DNA of 64,000 bases from Paenibacillus_AP thailandensis (GCF_042685365.1 NZ_JBHUMY010000029.1:1-64000); one strand, 5' to 3'; counted from the first letter of the stretch, positions 25,199 to 36,372 are shown. Numbers and translations: made by a program. The notes: generated by a model from the sequence alone, not told the origin.

Positions 25199-25861
25199 TT
25201 AGTTGCCTCCTTCCTGGGGAGCTTTCTTCTTCGTAGGAAGGACTTCGCCGCGATAGATCCATACTTTTACGCCGATGCGGCCGTAAGTCGTATGCGCTTC
25301 TGCAGTTCCGTAGTCGATGTCGGCACGGAGCGTATGAAGCGGAACCGTTCCTTCGCTGTATCCTTCCGTACGAGCAATTTCAGCACCGCCGAGACGACCG
25401 CTTACCGAGGTCTTGATCCCTTTAGCGCCTGCACGCATGGAACGTTGAATAGCTTGCTTAAGTGCACGACGGAAAGAAACGCGGCGCTCAAGCTGTTGTG
25501 CGATACTTTCAGCTACGAGAATAGCGTCCATATCGGCTTGTTTGATTTCTGCAATGTTGATGTGGACCTTTTTGCCCTTCGTAATTTTGCCGAGCTCATT
25601 GCGAAGGTTTTCCACTTCGGAACCGCCTTTACCGATTACCATACCCGGCTTAGCCGTGTTAATCGTAACGTTCACGCGGTTAGCTGCACGCTCGATTTCG
25701 ATGCGCGATACAGCTGCGTCTTTCAGTTTATTTTTCAGGTACTCGCGGATTTTCACGTCTTCGAGAAGAAGATCGCCGAAATCTTTGTCTGCGTACCATT
25801 TCGATTCCCAGTCACGGATGATCCCGATACGGAGACCGACCGGATTTACCTTTTGACCCAC
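25199..25861 (-). CDS. rpsC: 30S ribosomal protein S3
   Basis: 220 residues (Bacillus 218). The KH domain (IVIGKGGSEVENLR-type GxxG loop) and C-terminal domain shape the mRNA entry channel. The start is GTG at 25861, with AAGGAGGG eight bases upstream (MGQKVNPVGLRIGIIRDW). Confidence 0.97.
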   Translation of the reverse strand: MGQKVNPVGLRIGIIRDWESKWYADKDFGDLLLEDVKIREYLKNKLKDAAVSRIEIERAANRVNVTINTAKPGMVIGKGGSEVENLRNELGKITKGKKVHINIAEIKQADMDAILVAESIAQQLERRVSFRRALKQAIQRSMRAGAKGIKTSVSGRLGGAEIARTEGYSEGTVPLHTLRADIDYGTAEAHTTYGRIGVKVWIYRGEVLPTKKKAPQEGGN

Positions 25862-25874
25862 ACGTTATCCCTCC

Positions 25875-26210
25875 TTATTTTTCAGATACCACCAAAGTGA
25901 TGTGGCTGGTTCTTTTGTTGATACGGCTTGCACGTCCCATAGCGCGTGGACGGAAACGTTTCATGGTAGGACCTTGATTCACGTAAGCTTGAGATACGAC
26001 CAGCTTGTTCACGTCCAGTTGGTAGTTATGCTCAGCGTTCGCGATAGCCGAATTCAGCAGCTTTTCCACGATAGGAGAAGCGGATTTTGGCGTATGACGC
26101 AGAATTGCAATCGCCTCGCCGACTTGCTTGCCGCGGATAAGATCCACAACGAGCTGCGCTTTACGAGGAGCAATACGTACGAAATTAGCATGCGCTTTTG
26201 CTTCTGGCAT
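25875..26210 (-). CDS. rplV: 50S ribosomal protein L22
   Basis: 111 residues from ATG 26210, with AGAGGAGG seven bases upstream (Bacillus 113). The extended loop (QGPTMKRFRPRAMGRAS) lines the exit tunnel, where macrolide-resistance changes occur; it appears unaltered here. Confidence 0.97.
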   Translation of the reverse strand: MPEAKAHANFVRIAPRKAQLVVDLIRGKQVGEAIAILRHTPKSASPIVEKLLNSAIANAEHNYQLDVNKLVVSQAYVNQGPTMKRFRPRAMGRASRINKRTSHITLVVSEK

Positions 26211-26251
26211 GGATGAACCTCCTCTCATAACTTAAAGATCTAAAGGGCAAA

Positions 26252-26530
26252 TTAACGTCTGCCCGTCTTTTTGTCGTCGTCGTGGCCTTTGTACGTACGA
26301 GTTGGCGCGAATTCGCCAAGCTTGTGGCCGACCATATCTTCCGTTACATAAACCGGCACATGCTTGCGACCGTCGTACACGCCAAACGTGTGACCTACGA
26401 ATTGCGGGAAAATGGTCGAACGGCGGGACCAAGTCTTAATAACAGCTTTTTTGTTCGAAGCGTTCATGTCCTCGACTTTTTTCAGCAGGTAGCCGTCAAT
26501 AAACGGACCTTTCTTCAAACTGCGACCCAT
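26252..26530 (-). CDS. rpsS: 30S ribosomal protein S19
   Basis: 92 residues, equal to Bacillus. MGRSLKKGPFIDGYLLKKVE marks the start at 26530, behind a GGGAGGACAACAA ribosome binding site. Forms a 30S head complex with S13. Confidence 0.98.
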   Translation of the reverse strand: MGRSLKKGPFIDGYLLKKVEDMNASNKKAVIKTWSRRSTIFPQFVGHTFGVYDGRKHVPVYVTEDMVGHKLGEFAPTRTYKGHDDDKKTGRR

Positions 26531-26596
26531 TTGTTGTCCTCCCTTCTCGTAAAGCTCGCGCGAGCCGATGTTCACGCGGCTTTGATCAAGCGGCTA

Positions 26597-27427
26597 TTAT
26601 TTCGTGCGGCGACGAATAATGTATTGGCTCGATGCTTTTTTCTTCTTGCGCGTTTTGTAACCAAGGGTTGGTTTGCCCCATGGAGACATAGGCGACTTGC
26701 GTCCGATTGGAGCGCGGCCTTCACCACCACCGTGCGGGTGATCGTTCGGGTTCATGACAACGCCGCGAACTTCAGGACGTTTGCCAAGCCAACGGGAACG
26801 GCCGGCTTTACCGATTTTAACGAGCTCGTGGTCTTCGTTGCCAACGGAGCCGATCGTAGCGCGGCAAGTGTTCAGGATGCGGCGGGTTTCGCCGGAAGTA
26901 AGACGAACGATGGCATAGCCTTCTTCTTTACCCAGCAATTGAGCTTCCGTACCGGCTGCGCGAACCAATTGGCCGCCTTTGCCCGGTTTCAGCTCGATGT
27001 TGTGGATAACCGTACCGACCGGAATGTTAACCAGCGGAAGGGCGTTGCCCACTTTGATGTCGGCTTCAGGGCCGGACATGATTTGATCGCCAACTTTCAA
27101 GCCTTTAGGCGCGATGATGTAAGCTTTCTCACCGTCAACATAATGAATCAAAGCAATGTTGGATGTGCGGTTCGGATCGTATTCGATCGTTGCCACTTTA
27201 CCAGGTATGCCGTCCTTCGTACGCTTGAAGTCGATGATGCGGTATTTACGCTTGTGTCCGCCGCCTTGGTGACGAACCGTAATTTTACCTTGGTTGTTGC
27301 GACCCGCTTTGTTATAAAGAGGGGCAAGCAACGATTTCTCCGGCGTGCTTGTCGTGATCTCTTCGAAAGTCGAGACGGACATTGCACGGCGGGCCGGAGA
27401 TGTCGGTTTGTACTTCTTAATTGGCAC
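26597..27427 (-). CDS. rplB: 50S ribosomal protein L2
   Basis: 276 residues (Bacillus 277). Needed for peptidyl transferase activity and subunit association. The conserved HPHGGGEGRAPIG segment with the essential histidine is present. The start is GTG at 27427, preceded by AAGGAGGG. Confidence 0.98.
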   Translation of the reverse strand: MPIKKYKPTSPARRAMSVSTFEEITTSTPEKSLLAPLYNKAGRNNQGKITVRHQGGGHKRKYRIIDFKRTKDGIPGKVATIEYDPNRTSNIALIHYVDGEKAYIIAPKGLKVGDQIMSGPEADIKVGNALPLVNIPVGTVIHNIELKPGKGGQLVRAAGTEAQLLGKEEGYAIVRLTSGETRRILNTCRATIGSVGNEDHELVKIGKAGRSRWLGKRPEVRGVVMNPNDHPHGGGEGRAPIGRKSPMSPWGKPTLGYKTRKKKKASSQYIIRRRTK

Positions 27428-27444
27428 TTCGATTCCCTCCTTCT

Positions 27445-27735
27445 TTATACCGTTTCAAAGAACTCGAGTTCTTTGCTGTCGTCGCTCAATTGAACGATTG
27501 CTTTCTTCCATTCGGAAGTATATCCGCTGTAACGGCCGTAGCGCTTCAGCTTGCCAGGAACGCGCATCGTGTTGACGCTCGCTACCTTCACTTTGAAAAT
27601 TTCTTCTACAGCTGCTTTGATTTCGGTTTTAGTCGCGCGAAGATCAACTTCGAAAGCGTAACGTTTGTTCGCCATGAAATCGCTCGTGCGTTCCGTAATA
27701 ACCGGGCGCTTGATAATATCGCGTGGATTTTTCAT
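27445..27735 (-). CDS. rplW: 50S ribosomal protein L23
   Basis: 96 residues (Bacillus 95). Exit-tunnel protein and docking site for trigger factor and SRP. It begins MKNPRDIIKRPVITERTSDFM. The ATG shares one base with the rplD stop (TAATG), and CAGGAGGTG lies within rplD. Confidence 0.98.
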   Translation of the reverse strand: MKNPRDIIKRPVITERTSDFMANKRYAFEVDLRATKTEIKAAVEEIFKVKVASVNTMRVPGKLKRYGRYSGYTSEWKKAIVQLSDDSKELEFFETV

Positions 27736-28358
27736 TACGCAAGCACCTCCTGTACTTTCTCTACTGCTTCTTTCGTGATAATGAGCTTATCGTGAACCAA
27801 AACATCCAGAACATTAATGCCGTCAGCAGCGACAAATTTCACTCCCGGAATGTTGCGGGCCGAAAGAGCCACATTATCTTCGTAAGCTGCCGTCACGACA
27901 AGAGCCTTGCGGGCAACCTTCAGGTTGTTCAGGATAGCCGCGAATTCTTTCGTTTTCGGAGCTGCCATCGTCAGTTGGTCGAGAACGATAATATCGTTGC
28001 CTGCCACCTTCGACGAAAGCGCGGATTTGATCGCCAGACGGCGAACTTTCTTAGGAAGTTTGAAGCCGTACGAGCGAGGAGTCGGACCGAATACGGTACC
28101 GCCGCCTACCCATTGCGGCGAACGGATGCTGCCTTGACGAGCGCGGCCCGTGCCTTTTTGTTTCCAAGGTTTACGGCCGCCGCCGCGAACTTCGGAGCGT
28201 CCTTTTACTTTGTGGGTTCCGAAACGTTCGGAAGCCTGCTGCAGTACTACAGCGCTGTGCATAACATGAACGTTGGGCTGAATGCCGAACACGCTGTCGG
28301 AAAGCTCCAGCTCGCCAACTTGCGATCCGCTCACGTTGTATACAGTAACTTTAGGCAT
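27735..28358 (-). CDS. rplD: 50S ribosomal protein L4
   Basis: 207 residues, as in Bacillus. The extended loop (GGGRKPWKQKGTGRARQGS) reaches the exit-tunnel constriction. In E. coli L4 represses the S10 operon; that mechanism is not general in Bacillota. GAAAGGAGG lies upstream of the ATG. Confidence 0.98.
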   Translation of the reverse strand: MPKVTVYNVSGSQVGELELSDSVFGIQPNVHVMHSAVVLQQASERFGTHKVKGRSEVRGGGRKPWKQKGTGRARQGSIRSPQWVGGGTVFGPTPRSYGFKLPKKVRRLAIKSALSSKVAGNDIIVLDQLTMAAPKTKEFAAILNNLKVARKALVVTAAYEDNVALSARNIPGVKFVAADGINVLDVLVHDKLIITKEAVEKVQEVLA

Positions 28359-28386
28359 TTGTTGTTCCTCCTTTCTTCAAGAGCAA

Positions 28387-29010
28387 TTAGTTCTTAACCG
28401 TTTGTTTGATTTTTACATAACCGTTCTTCGGTCCAGGAATCGAACCTTTAACGAGCAATACGTTGCGTTCTGCGTCCACTTTGACGATTTCGAGCTTTTG
28501 GATCGTAACCGTCTCGTGACCCATGTGGCCCGGAAGGTGTTTGCCTTTAGGCACGCGGTTCGCTTGAATCGAACCCATGGAACCAGGACCGCGATGGTAG
28601 CGGGAACCGTGGCTCATAGGACCCGTGCTTTGTCCCCAACGCTTGATAACGCCGGCAAAGCCTTTACCTTTGGAGATCCCCGTTACGTCAACGAATTCGC
28701 CTTCCGCGAACAGGTCAGCCTTCACTTCCTGGCCAACTTCATATTCGCCCAAGTTAATGCCGCGAATTTCACGAACGTAGCGCTTAGGAGCAGTGTTAGC
28801 CTTCTTGGCATGGCCGATTTCAGGCTTGTTTGCATTTTTTTCTTTCTTATCGGAGAAACCAAGTTGTACAGCGTCGTAGCCGTCGTTCTCTTGGTCCTTC
28901 TTCTGAAGCACGACGCAAGGACCAGCCTCGATAACCGTTACAGGAACGACATTACCTTCGGCGGTGAACACTTGGGTCATACCCAGCTTTTTACCTAAGA
29001 TACCTTTCAT
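28387..29010 (-). CDS. rplC: 50S ribosomal protein L3
   Basis: 207 residues (Bacillus 209). The tip segment near the peptidyl transferase centre (KGFAGVIKRWG...GSRYHRGPGSMG) is intact. Starts MKGILGKKLGMTQVF behind GAGGTGTCAAC. It follows rpsJ by 39 bases. Confidence 0.98.
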   Translation of the reverse strand: MKGILGKKLGMTQVFTAEGNVVPVTVIEAGPCVVLQKKDQENDGYDAVQLGFSDKKEKNANKPEIGHAKKANTAPKRYVREIRGINLGEYEVGQEVKADLFAEGEFVDVTGISKGKGFAGVIKRWGQSTGPMSHGSRYHRGPGSMGSIQANRVPKGKHLPGHMGHETVTIQKLEIVKVDAERNVLLVKGSIPGPKNGYVKIKQTVKN

Positions 29011-29049
29011 GTTGACACCTCATTTCCCTTCTAATATCAAATATGCTTA

Positions 29050-29358
29050 TTACAGTTTAATCTCGATATCTACACCGGATGGCAGGTCCAGACGCATCAG
29101 CGCATCAACCGTTTGCGGCGTCGGATTAACAATGTCGATCAAGCGTTTGTGAGTACGCATCTCGAATTGTTCACGGGAATCCTTGTACTTGTGAACCGCA
29201 CGCAAAATAGTGATGATTTGCTTTTCCGTAGGAAGCGGAATCGGCCCGGATACGCCAGCACCGGAACGTTTTGCAGTTTCCACGATTTTCTCTGCGGACT
29301 GGTCAAGAATTCTATGATCGTATGCTTTCAAGCGAATACGAATCTTTTGCTTTGCCAT
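29050..29358 (-). CDS. rpsJ: 30S ribosomal protein S10 (NusE)
   Basis: 102 residues, as in Bacillus, from ATG 29358 (MAKQKIRIRLKAYDH) with AAAGGAGGG before it. Works both in the 30S head and as NusE in rRNA antitermination. First gene of the 18-kb S10-spc-alpha run; its leader of about 130 bases starts at the promoter at 29495-29523. Confidence 0.98.
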   Translation of the reverse strand: MAKQKIRIRLKAYDHRILDQSAEKIVETAKRSGAGVSGPIPLPTEKQIITILRAVHKYKDSREQFEMRTHKRLIDIVNPTPQTVDALMRLDLPSGVDIEIKL

Positions 29359-29494
29359 ATAAGTCCCTCCTTTTATCGCCCAATTTAGTATCGGACATAC
29401 TCCGCGGGAAAACCCGTCACACAACCCATGGCAAAGGGGCCGGGTGTGTCGGCAACCTCTCGCATCATCGCAACGTCACAGACCAACAGTCAAT

Positions 29495-29523
29495 ATTATA
29501 CCGAAAGCTATAGGCAATTGCAA
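29495..29523 (-). promoter_or_regulatory. promoter of the S10-spc-alpha operon
   Basis: -35 TTGCAA (29518-29523), a 17-base spacer and a perfect -10 TATAAT (29495-29500). The leader to rpsJ is about 130 bases and contains an imperfect CACACCCGGCCCC / GGGTTGTGTG stem. It allows the operon to be made independently of tuf and the ABC genes upstream. Between this promoter and the ABC terminator (29524-29697) I see no gene. Confidence 0.8.
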
Positions 29524-29697
29524 GGAAATTTTAATTGTTTTTCCGCTTGCAGCCAAGCTTTCGTTCCGCATCTATATTAATGAAGAAACGCGATATATCC
29601 CGCCGGCATGACATGCGCTTTGAATAGCATACATGACCTTCGCCGTTTGCTCAAATCCAATTTCAACCTCACCCTCCTTCTTGCAATAAAAAGAAAA

Positions 29698-29731
29698 GAG
29701 AACCTCCCGTCTTTGAAAAACGGGGGTTCTC
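29698..29731 (-). terminator. terminator of the ABC transporter operon
   Basis: Hairpin with arms GAGAACCTCCCGT and ACGGGGGTTCTC (one G-T pair), followed on the minus strand by a T-rich run. It separates the ABC operon from the S10 promoter. A T run on the other strand also exists. Confidence 0.85.
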
Positions 29732-29780
29732 CTTTTTGCAACTTTACATTTGTATAGGATATTATTGCTAGTTTTATAAT

Positions 29781-30578
29781 CTATCCGAGCACGACGCGGT
29801 CATCGGCGAGCTTTTTGCCGCTAATTTGTTCAAACTCGCCCAGCAGCCGTTCTACCGTCAAATCCTTTTTCCGGTCTTCGTTCACCTCAAGAATGATTTT
29901 GCCCTTATCCATCATAATGAGCCGGTTGCCGAGGCGAATGGCTTGCTCCATGTTATGCGTCACCATTAATGTCGTTAAGTTCATTTCGCGCACAAGCGAC
30001 TCCGTAAGCGTCGTGATCAGTTCCGCGCGGGCGGGGTCAAGCGCCGCCGTATGCTCGTCGAGCAGCAAAATTTGCGGCTTCGTAAAGGTCGCCATCAGCA
30101 AGCTTAACGCCTGGCGTTCGCCGCCGGACAACAGCCCTACTTTGGCGGTAAGCCGATTTTCAAGCCCGATTCCGAGCCGCGACAGCTGTTCGCGGAACAG
30201 CTCCCGCCGTTTGCGGTTTACGCTTAACGAAAAACCGCGCCGCATGCCGCGGGTATATGCCATCGCCAAGTTTTCTTCGATCGACATTCGGGGCGCCGTT
30301 CCCGCCATCGGATCCTGAAATACGCGGCCGATCCACTTGCTTCTGCGAAATTCCGGCAAATTGCTGATGTTGCCGCCTTCGATCCGGACTTCGCCGATAT
30401 CCGGCTTCATCACGCCGGAAATAATGTTCATGAGCGTCGACTTCCCGGCCCCGTTGCTGCCGATCACCGTAATAAAATCGCCGGGCTTCATGTTCAAGTT
30501 TACGCCGACGAGCGCGGTTTTTTCATCCAAGGTGCCCGGATTAAACAGCTTCGATACGTTCGCGATTTCCAGCATCAT
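29781..30578 (-). CDS. ABC transporter ATP-binding protein (TrpZ-like)
   Basis: 265-residue ATPase of a PF04392-type importer. Walker A GSNGAGKST, signature LSGGERQALSLL, Walker B ILLLDEHTAALDP and the switch histidine in MVTHN are all intact. It drives uptake through the neighbouring permease. The start ATG at 30578 overlaps the permease stop by four bases (ATGA), with AGGGAGGAG upstream, so the two are translationally coupled. The longer frame to 30668 runs inside the permease gene. The substrate is unknown; relatives in streptococci take up tryptophan. Confidence 0.92.
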   Translation of the reverse strand: MMLEIANVSKLFNPGTLDEKTALVGVNLNMKPGDFITVIGSNGAGKSTLMNIISGVMKPDIGEVRIEGGNISNLPEFRRSKWIGRVFQDPMAGTAPRMSIEENLAMAYTRGMRRGFSLSVNRKRRELFREQLSRLGIGLENRLTAKVGLLSGGERQALSLLMATFTKPQILLLDEHTAALDPARAELITTLTESLVREMNLTTLMVTHNMEQAIRLGNRLIMMDKGKIILEVNEDRKKDLTVERLLGEFEQISGKKLADDRVVLG

Positions 30579-31504
30579 CGTTCTCCTCCCTTGGCTTCGG
30601 CGTTCGTGCCGTTCATGCCGGCAAGGAGATCGACGGTACGCCTCCGCGCCAAATTTTTCTGCCGCCAAGATTTTTGAATGGAAGGGAAAACAAGCGCAAT
30701 AATAACGATAACTGCCGTAATCAGCTTCAAGTCGGATGCCTCAAGGAAGTCGCTCCGATAAGCAAGACCGATAATAATCCGGTATACGATGGAACCAAGC
30801 ACGACCGCAAGCGTCGCGCGAAAAATGGTGCGTGCGCCAAACAACGCTTCCCCGATAATAACGGACGCAAGGCCGATTACGATCATGCCGACGCCCATTT
30901 GGATATCGGCGAATCCGCTTTGCTGCGCGATAAACGAACCGGACAGCGCGACCAAGCCGTTCGACAAGGCGATGCCGAGAATTTTCGTCGTATCGGTGTT
31001 GGTGCCGAAGCTGCGAATCATCCGTTCGTTATCGCCCGTCGCCCGCAGGCTCAAGCCAAGATCCGTCCGGAAAAACAAATCGAGCAGCAGTTTTATGATT
31101 ATAACGATAATCGGCATAAGGACCAATACGTCGACGGACGTAAACACCGTTTCGATGTCTGCGCCCATCAGCGCAATGTTCGGTACGCCCATGATCCGCA
31201 TGTTGATTGAGTATAATGCGATCATCATCAGAATGCCGGACAATAAGCCGTTAATTTTGCCTTTCGTATGGAGAAGCCCGGTAACCGCTCCAGCCGCGGC
31301 TCCCGCGCCAAACGCCGCAAGGCAGGCGAGCCAAGGAGAAGTCCCGTTTGTAATCATGACGGCCGCTACGCCGGCGCCGGTCGTGAAGCTGGCATCGACG
31401 GTCAGATCGGGGAAATCCAATATTCGAAACGTAATATACACGCCCAGAGCCATAAGCGAATAAAGCAGCCCAAGCTCGAATGCGCCCGATAACCATACTG
31501 GCAT
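30575..31504 (-). CDS. ABC transporter permease (TrpY-like, BPD_transp_2)
   Basis: 309-residue inner membrane permease with about eight to nine hydrophobic segments. The N-terminal LGVYITFRILDFPDLTVDAS is characteristic of the permeases paired with PF04392 binding proteins. The start at 31504 has AGAGGAGG seven bases upstream. It follows the lipoprotein gene by 94 bases, with a hairpin between, and overlaps the ATPase gene by four bases. Confidence 0.92.
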   Translation of the reverse strand: MPVWLSGAFELGLLYSLMALGVYITFRILDFPDLTVDASFTTGAGVAAVMITNGTSPWLACLAAFGAGAAAGAVTGLLHTKGKINGLLSGILMMIALYSINMRIMGVPNIALMGADIETVFTSVDVLVLMPIIVIIIKLLLDLFFRTDLGLSLRATGDNERMIRSFGTNTDTTKILGIALSNGLVALSGSFIAQQSGFADIQMGVGMIVIGLASVIIGEALFGARTIFRATLAVVLGSIVYRIIIGLAYRSDFLEASDLKLITAVIVIIALVFPSIQKSWRQKNLARRRTVDLLAGMNGTNAEAKGGER

Positions 31505-31526
31505 GGGGGTACCTCCTCTAAAATAG

Positions 31527-31562
31527 AAAACGGGATGAACACAAGGAGCGCTCACCCCGTTT
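31527..31562 (-). terminator. attenuator-like hairpin between lipoprotein and permease genes
   Basis: Minus-strand stem AAACGGG(G)TGAGCG / (T)TCATCCCGTTTT followed by a short T-rich stretch. Partial termination here would give more binding protein than permease/ATPase, a common ratio in ABC importers. A role as mRNA stabiliser is equally possible. Confidence 0.55.
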
Positions 31563-31598
31563 GCCGCTTTTGTTCCAAATCAGAAACCGTCTTGTGTA

Positions 31599-32663
31599 TT
31601 ATTCGATGATGTTGTTGGCCGGATCTTTAACGGCCGCTTTCATTTCGTCCGTAACCGTTACGCCCTGCTCGGCGGCAGCCTTCAAGTTAAGGATGAGATC
31701 CAATTTATCCGGAACGGTCACTTTCATTTCGCCCGGGTTTTTGCCGTTCAAAATATCGGCTGCCATCTGGCCGACCTGATAGCCATGGTCGTAATATTTA
31801 AAACCGACCGTCGCAAACGCGCCCTTTTCTACCGTATCGCGGTCGCTCGAGAAGAACGGGATTTGGTTGTCTTTCGCAAGCTGCAGCAGGCTGTCGACGC
31901 CGGATACGACCGTATTGTCGAGCGTGATGAACATGGCGTCCACTTTTCCGATGAGCGATTCTCCGGCTTGCTTGACTTCGGAAGTATTCGTTACGGCAGC
32001 TTCAACCAGCTCGATGTTGTGCTTGGCAAGCGCTTGCTTCGCGTTTTCGCCCATAACGACGGCGTTCGTCTCGCCTTTGTTGATAATAAGGCCTACTTTC
32101 TTTACATCCGGGAAGTTTGCCGCGATAAAGTCCATCAGTTGAACGACTGCATCCGGGTTCGTGTCCGAAGCGCCGGTAACGTTGCCGCCAGGCGCGTCCA
32201 GGCTGGTGACCAGCTTCGCGTCAAGCGGATCGGTTACGGCAGCAAACAATACGGGACCGGTATTGCCGGCTTGCGTATAGGCGTTCACAAGCGCTTGAGC
32301 GGAAGGCGTTGCAATGCCTAAAGCAAGATCGGGCTTGTCTCCCGCGATTTTTTGGGCGATCGACAGATTGTTCGTTTGATCTCCTTGCGCCGTGTTGAAA
32401 TCGACGGTCAGATTTTGACCCTCGACAAAACCGGCATCCTTTAATGCGGCAAGAAACCCTTCTCTTGTCGCATCCAGCGAAGGATGCTCCACAATTTGCG
32501 AAATGGCGATCTTATAGCTTTTGCCCTCAGGCGACGCGCTGCTTGCGCTTTCAGCCGGCGAATTTGCAGGAGCGTTTGATCCGTTCGTATTCGTTTTGCC
32601 TCCGCAAGCCGCAATGACCAGCATCAGAACGAGCACAAGCGGCAATAACCACTTCTTGTTCAT
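31599..32663 (-). CDS. ABC transporter substrate-binding lipoprotein (PF04392, TrpX-like)
   Basis: 354-residue lipoprotein with lipobox IAAC (Cys20) and a Ser/Asn/Ala linker to about residue 48. A two-lobed periplasmic-binding-type domain follows, with the family features IVEHPSLDATREGF, DKPDLALGIATPSAQA and LIINKGETNAV. The start at 32663 is preceded by AAAGGGG. First gene of the three-gene operon with its own promoter. The ligand is not predictable from sequence alone; aromatic amino acids or other small molecules are possible. Confidence 0.92.
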   Translation of the reverse strand: MNKKWLLPLVLVLMLVIAACGGKTNTNGSNAPANSPAESASSASPEGKSYKIAISQIVEHPSLDATREGFLAALKDAGFVEGQNLTVDFNTAQGDQTNNLSIAQKIAGDKPDLALGIATPSAQALVNAYTQAGNTGPVLFAAVTDPLDAKLVTSLDAPGGNVTGASDTNPDAVVQLMDFIAANFPDVKKVGLIINKGETNAVVMGENAKQALAKHNIELVEAAVTNTSEVKQAGESLIGKVDAMFITLDNTVVSGVDSLLQLAKDNQIPFFSSDRDTVEKGAFATVGFKYYDHGYQVGQMAADILNGKNPGEMKVTVPDKLDLILNLKAAAEQGVTVTDEMKAAVKDPANNIIE

Positions 32664-32725
32664 TGGAACATTTCCCCTTTCATTCTCTCTCGTCGAATGA
32701 TTACGATATTTCTGCTTATTTTAAT

Positions 32726-32755
32726 ATATTAAATGGGTGTAAGCTTTTTCGTCAA
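32726..32755 (-). promoter_or_regulatory. promoter of the ABC transporter operon
   Basis: -35 TTGACG (32750-32755), an 18-base spacer and -10 TAATAT (32726-32731). Start of transcription about 55 bases before the lipoprotein gene. Confidence 0.65.
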
Positions 32756-32940
32756 TGATTTAATGCTGTAAAACATCAAGAGGACAATGCGTTTACTCAT
32801 TACACCACACATCCTTCCTCAGGAGGGATTGATCTCCTCAGCAACGCTGCTTCGTTAGGCTGATGCCTGCGACTCTCTCTTCTCCCCTGTACCGTTCGAG
32901 CAATACCGGCTTGTCCTGCGGACAAAGCTTAATCCAGACA
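32756..32940. other. hairpin-rich non-coding stretch between tuf terminator and ABC promoter
   Basis: About 185 bases without a gene. On the minus strand it contains TTGTCC-GCA-GGACAA, a purine-rich GGGGAGAAGAGAGAG run, AGGC/GCCT and AGCA/TGCT stems, and AGGAG/CTCCT arms. It resembles a structured leader, but I could not match it to any riboswitch or T-box I know, and the clear promoter lies downstream of it. Confidence 0.4.
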
Positions 32941-32977
32941 AAAAAATAACCCCGAGATTTGCATCTCGGGGTTATTG
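32941..32977 (-). terminator. terminator after tuf
   Basis: Minus-strand hairpin AATAACCCCGAGAT / ATCTCGGGGTTATT followed by a run of T. Ends the str transcript. Confidence 0.93.
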
Positions 32978-33005
32978 CAACCAAAGCGGCTATTGCCGCG
33001 AAGCA

Positions 33006-34196
33006 TTACTTCGTGATGGAAGCAACGGCGCCAGCGCCTACCGTACGGCCGCCTTCACGGATGGAGAAGCGTGTGCCTTCTTCAACCGCGATTGGAGCGA
33101 TCAGTTCAACCGAAACGGTGATGTTGTCGCCAGGCATAACCATTTCCGTACCTTCCGGCAGGTTGATGATGCCCGTAACGTCCGTCGTACGGAAGTAGAA
33201 TTGAGGACGGTAGCCCGTGAAGAACGGCTTATGGCGTCCGCCTTCTTCTTTCGTCAGAACGTATACTTGAGCCGTGAAGTTCGTGTGCGGTTTAACCGAA
33301 CCTGGCTTAGCAAGTACTTGACCGCGTTCGATTTCTTTACGGTCAACACCGCGGAGCAGTGCGCCGATGTTGTCGCCGGCTTGAGCGCTGTCCATCAGTT
33401 TACGGAACATTTCAACGCCCGTAACGACGGATTTGCGGGACTCTTCAACCAGACCGATGATTTCAACTTCGTCACCGATTTTAACTTCACCGCGCTCGAT
33501 ACGGCCAGTTGCAACCGTACCGCGGCCCGTGATCGTGAACACGTCTTCGACTGGCATCAGGAAAGGCTTAGCCGTGTCGCGTTCAGGAGTCGGGATGTAA
33601 GTGTCGATTTGCTCGAACAGCTCAACGATTTTGTCAGCCCAAGGGCCGTCTGGGTTTTGCAGTGCTTCGCGAGCAGCGCCGCGGATGATCGGAGTGTCGT
33701 CGCCTGGGAAGTCGTATTCGGACAGCAGGTCGCGAACTTCCATTTCAACCAGTTCAAGAAGCTCTTCGTCTTCAACCATGTCGCATTTGTTCAGGAATAC
33801 GACGATGTAAGGAACGCCTACTTGCTTCGAGAGCAGGATGTGCTCGCGAGTTTGCGGCATTGGGCCGTCAGCAGCGGATACGACGAGGATAGCGCCGTCC
33901 ATTTGCGCAGCACCCGTGATCATGTTTTTAACATAGTCGGCGTGTCCTGGGCAGTCAACGTGAGCATAGTGGCGGTTAGGCGTTTCGTACTCAACGTGTG
34001 CAGTCGAAATCGTGATACCGCGTTCGCGCTCTTCCGGAGCTTTGTCGATTTGGTCGAATGCTACTGCAGCACCGCCGTATTTTTTGGAAAGAACCGTCGT
34101 GATAGCGGCGGTCAAAGTCGTTTTACCATGGTCGACGTGACCGATAGTACCAATGTTAACGTGTGGTTTTGTACGTTCAAATTTAGCCTTTGCCAT
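33006..34196 (-). CDS. tuf: translation elongation factor Tu
   Basis: 396 residues, equal to Bacillus EF-Tu, starting MAKAKFERTKPHVNIGTIGH. GTPase that delivers aminoacyl-tRNA. G1 GHVDHGKT, G3 DCPGHADY with the catalytic His, and G4 NKCDM are intact. GAGGAGG precedes the ATG. It follows fusA by 103 bases and is closed by a strong terminator, whereas in many Bacilli transcription continues towards rpsJ. Confidence 0.99.
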   Translation of the reverse strand: MAKAKFERTKPHVNIGTIGHVDHGKTTLTAAITTVLSKKYGGAAVAFDQIDKAPEERERGITISTAHVEYETPNRHYAHVDCPGHADYVKNMITGAAQMDGAILVVSAADGPMPQTREHILLSKQVGVPYIVVFLNKCDMVEDEELLELVEMEVRDLLSEYDFPGDDTPIIRGAAREALQNPDGPWADKIVELFEQIDTYIPTPERDTAKPFLMPVEDVFTITGRGTVATGRIERGEVKIGDEVEIIGLVEESRKSVVTGVEMFRKLMDSAQAGDNIGALLRGVDRKEIERGQVLAKPGSVKPHTNFTAQVYVLTKEEGGRHKPFFTGYRPQFYFRTTDVTGIINLPEGTEMVMPGDNITVSVELIAPIAVEEGTRFSIREGGRTVGAGAVASITK

Positions 34197-34299
34197 TGAA
34201 CTTAATCCTCCTCAATATTCTTAAAGTTATATGTGTGGGCCGGCATTCTCGCTTGGAGCTTGAACGCCGACCAAAAGAAAACGTCAGAAAGCTGCTAAA

Positions 34300-36372
<2,073 letters not shown>

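Noticed and set aside
32756..32940. TRAP-binding (GAG repeats) or glycine/THF/SAM riboswitch before the ABC operon
   Set aside because: Too few and irregularly spaced GAG triplets, and none of the core motifs of those riboswitches could be found.
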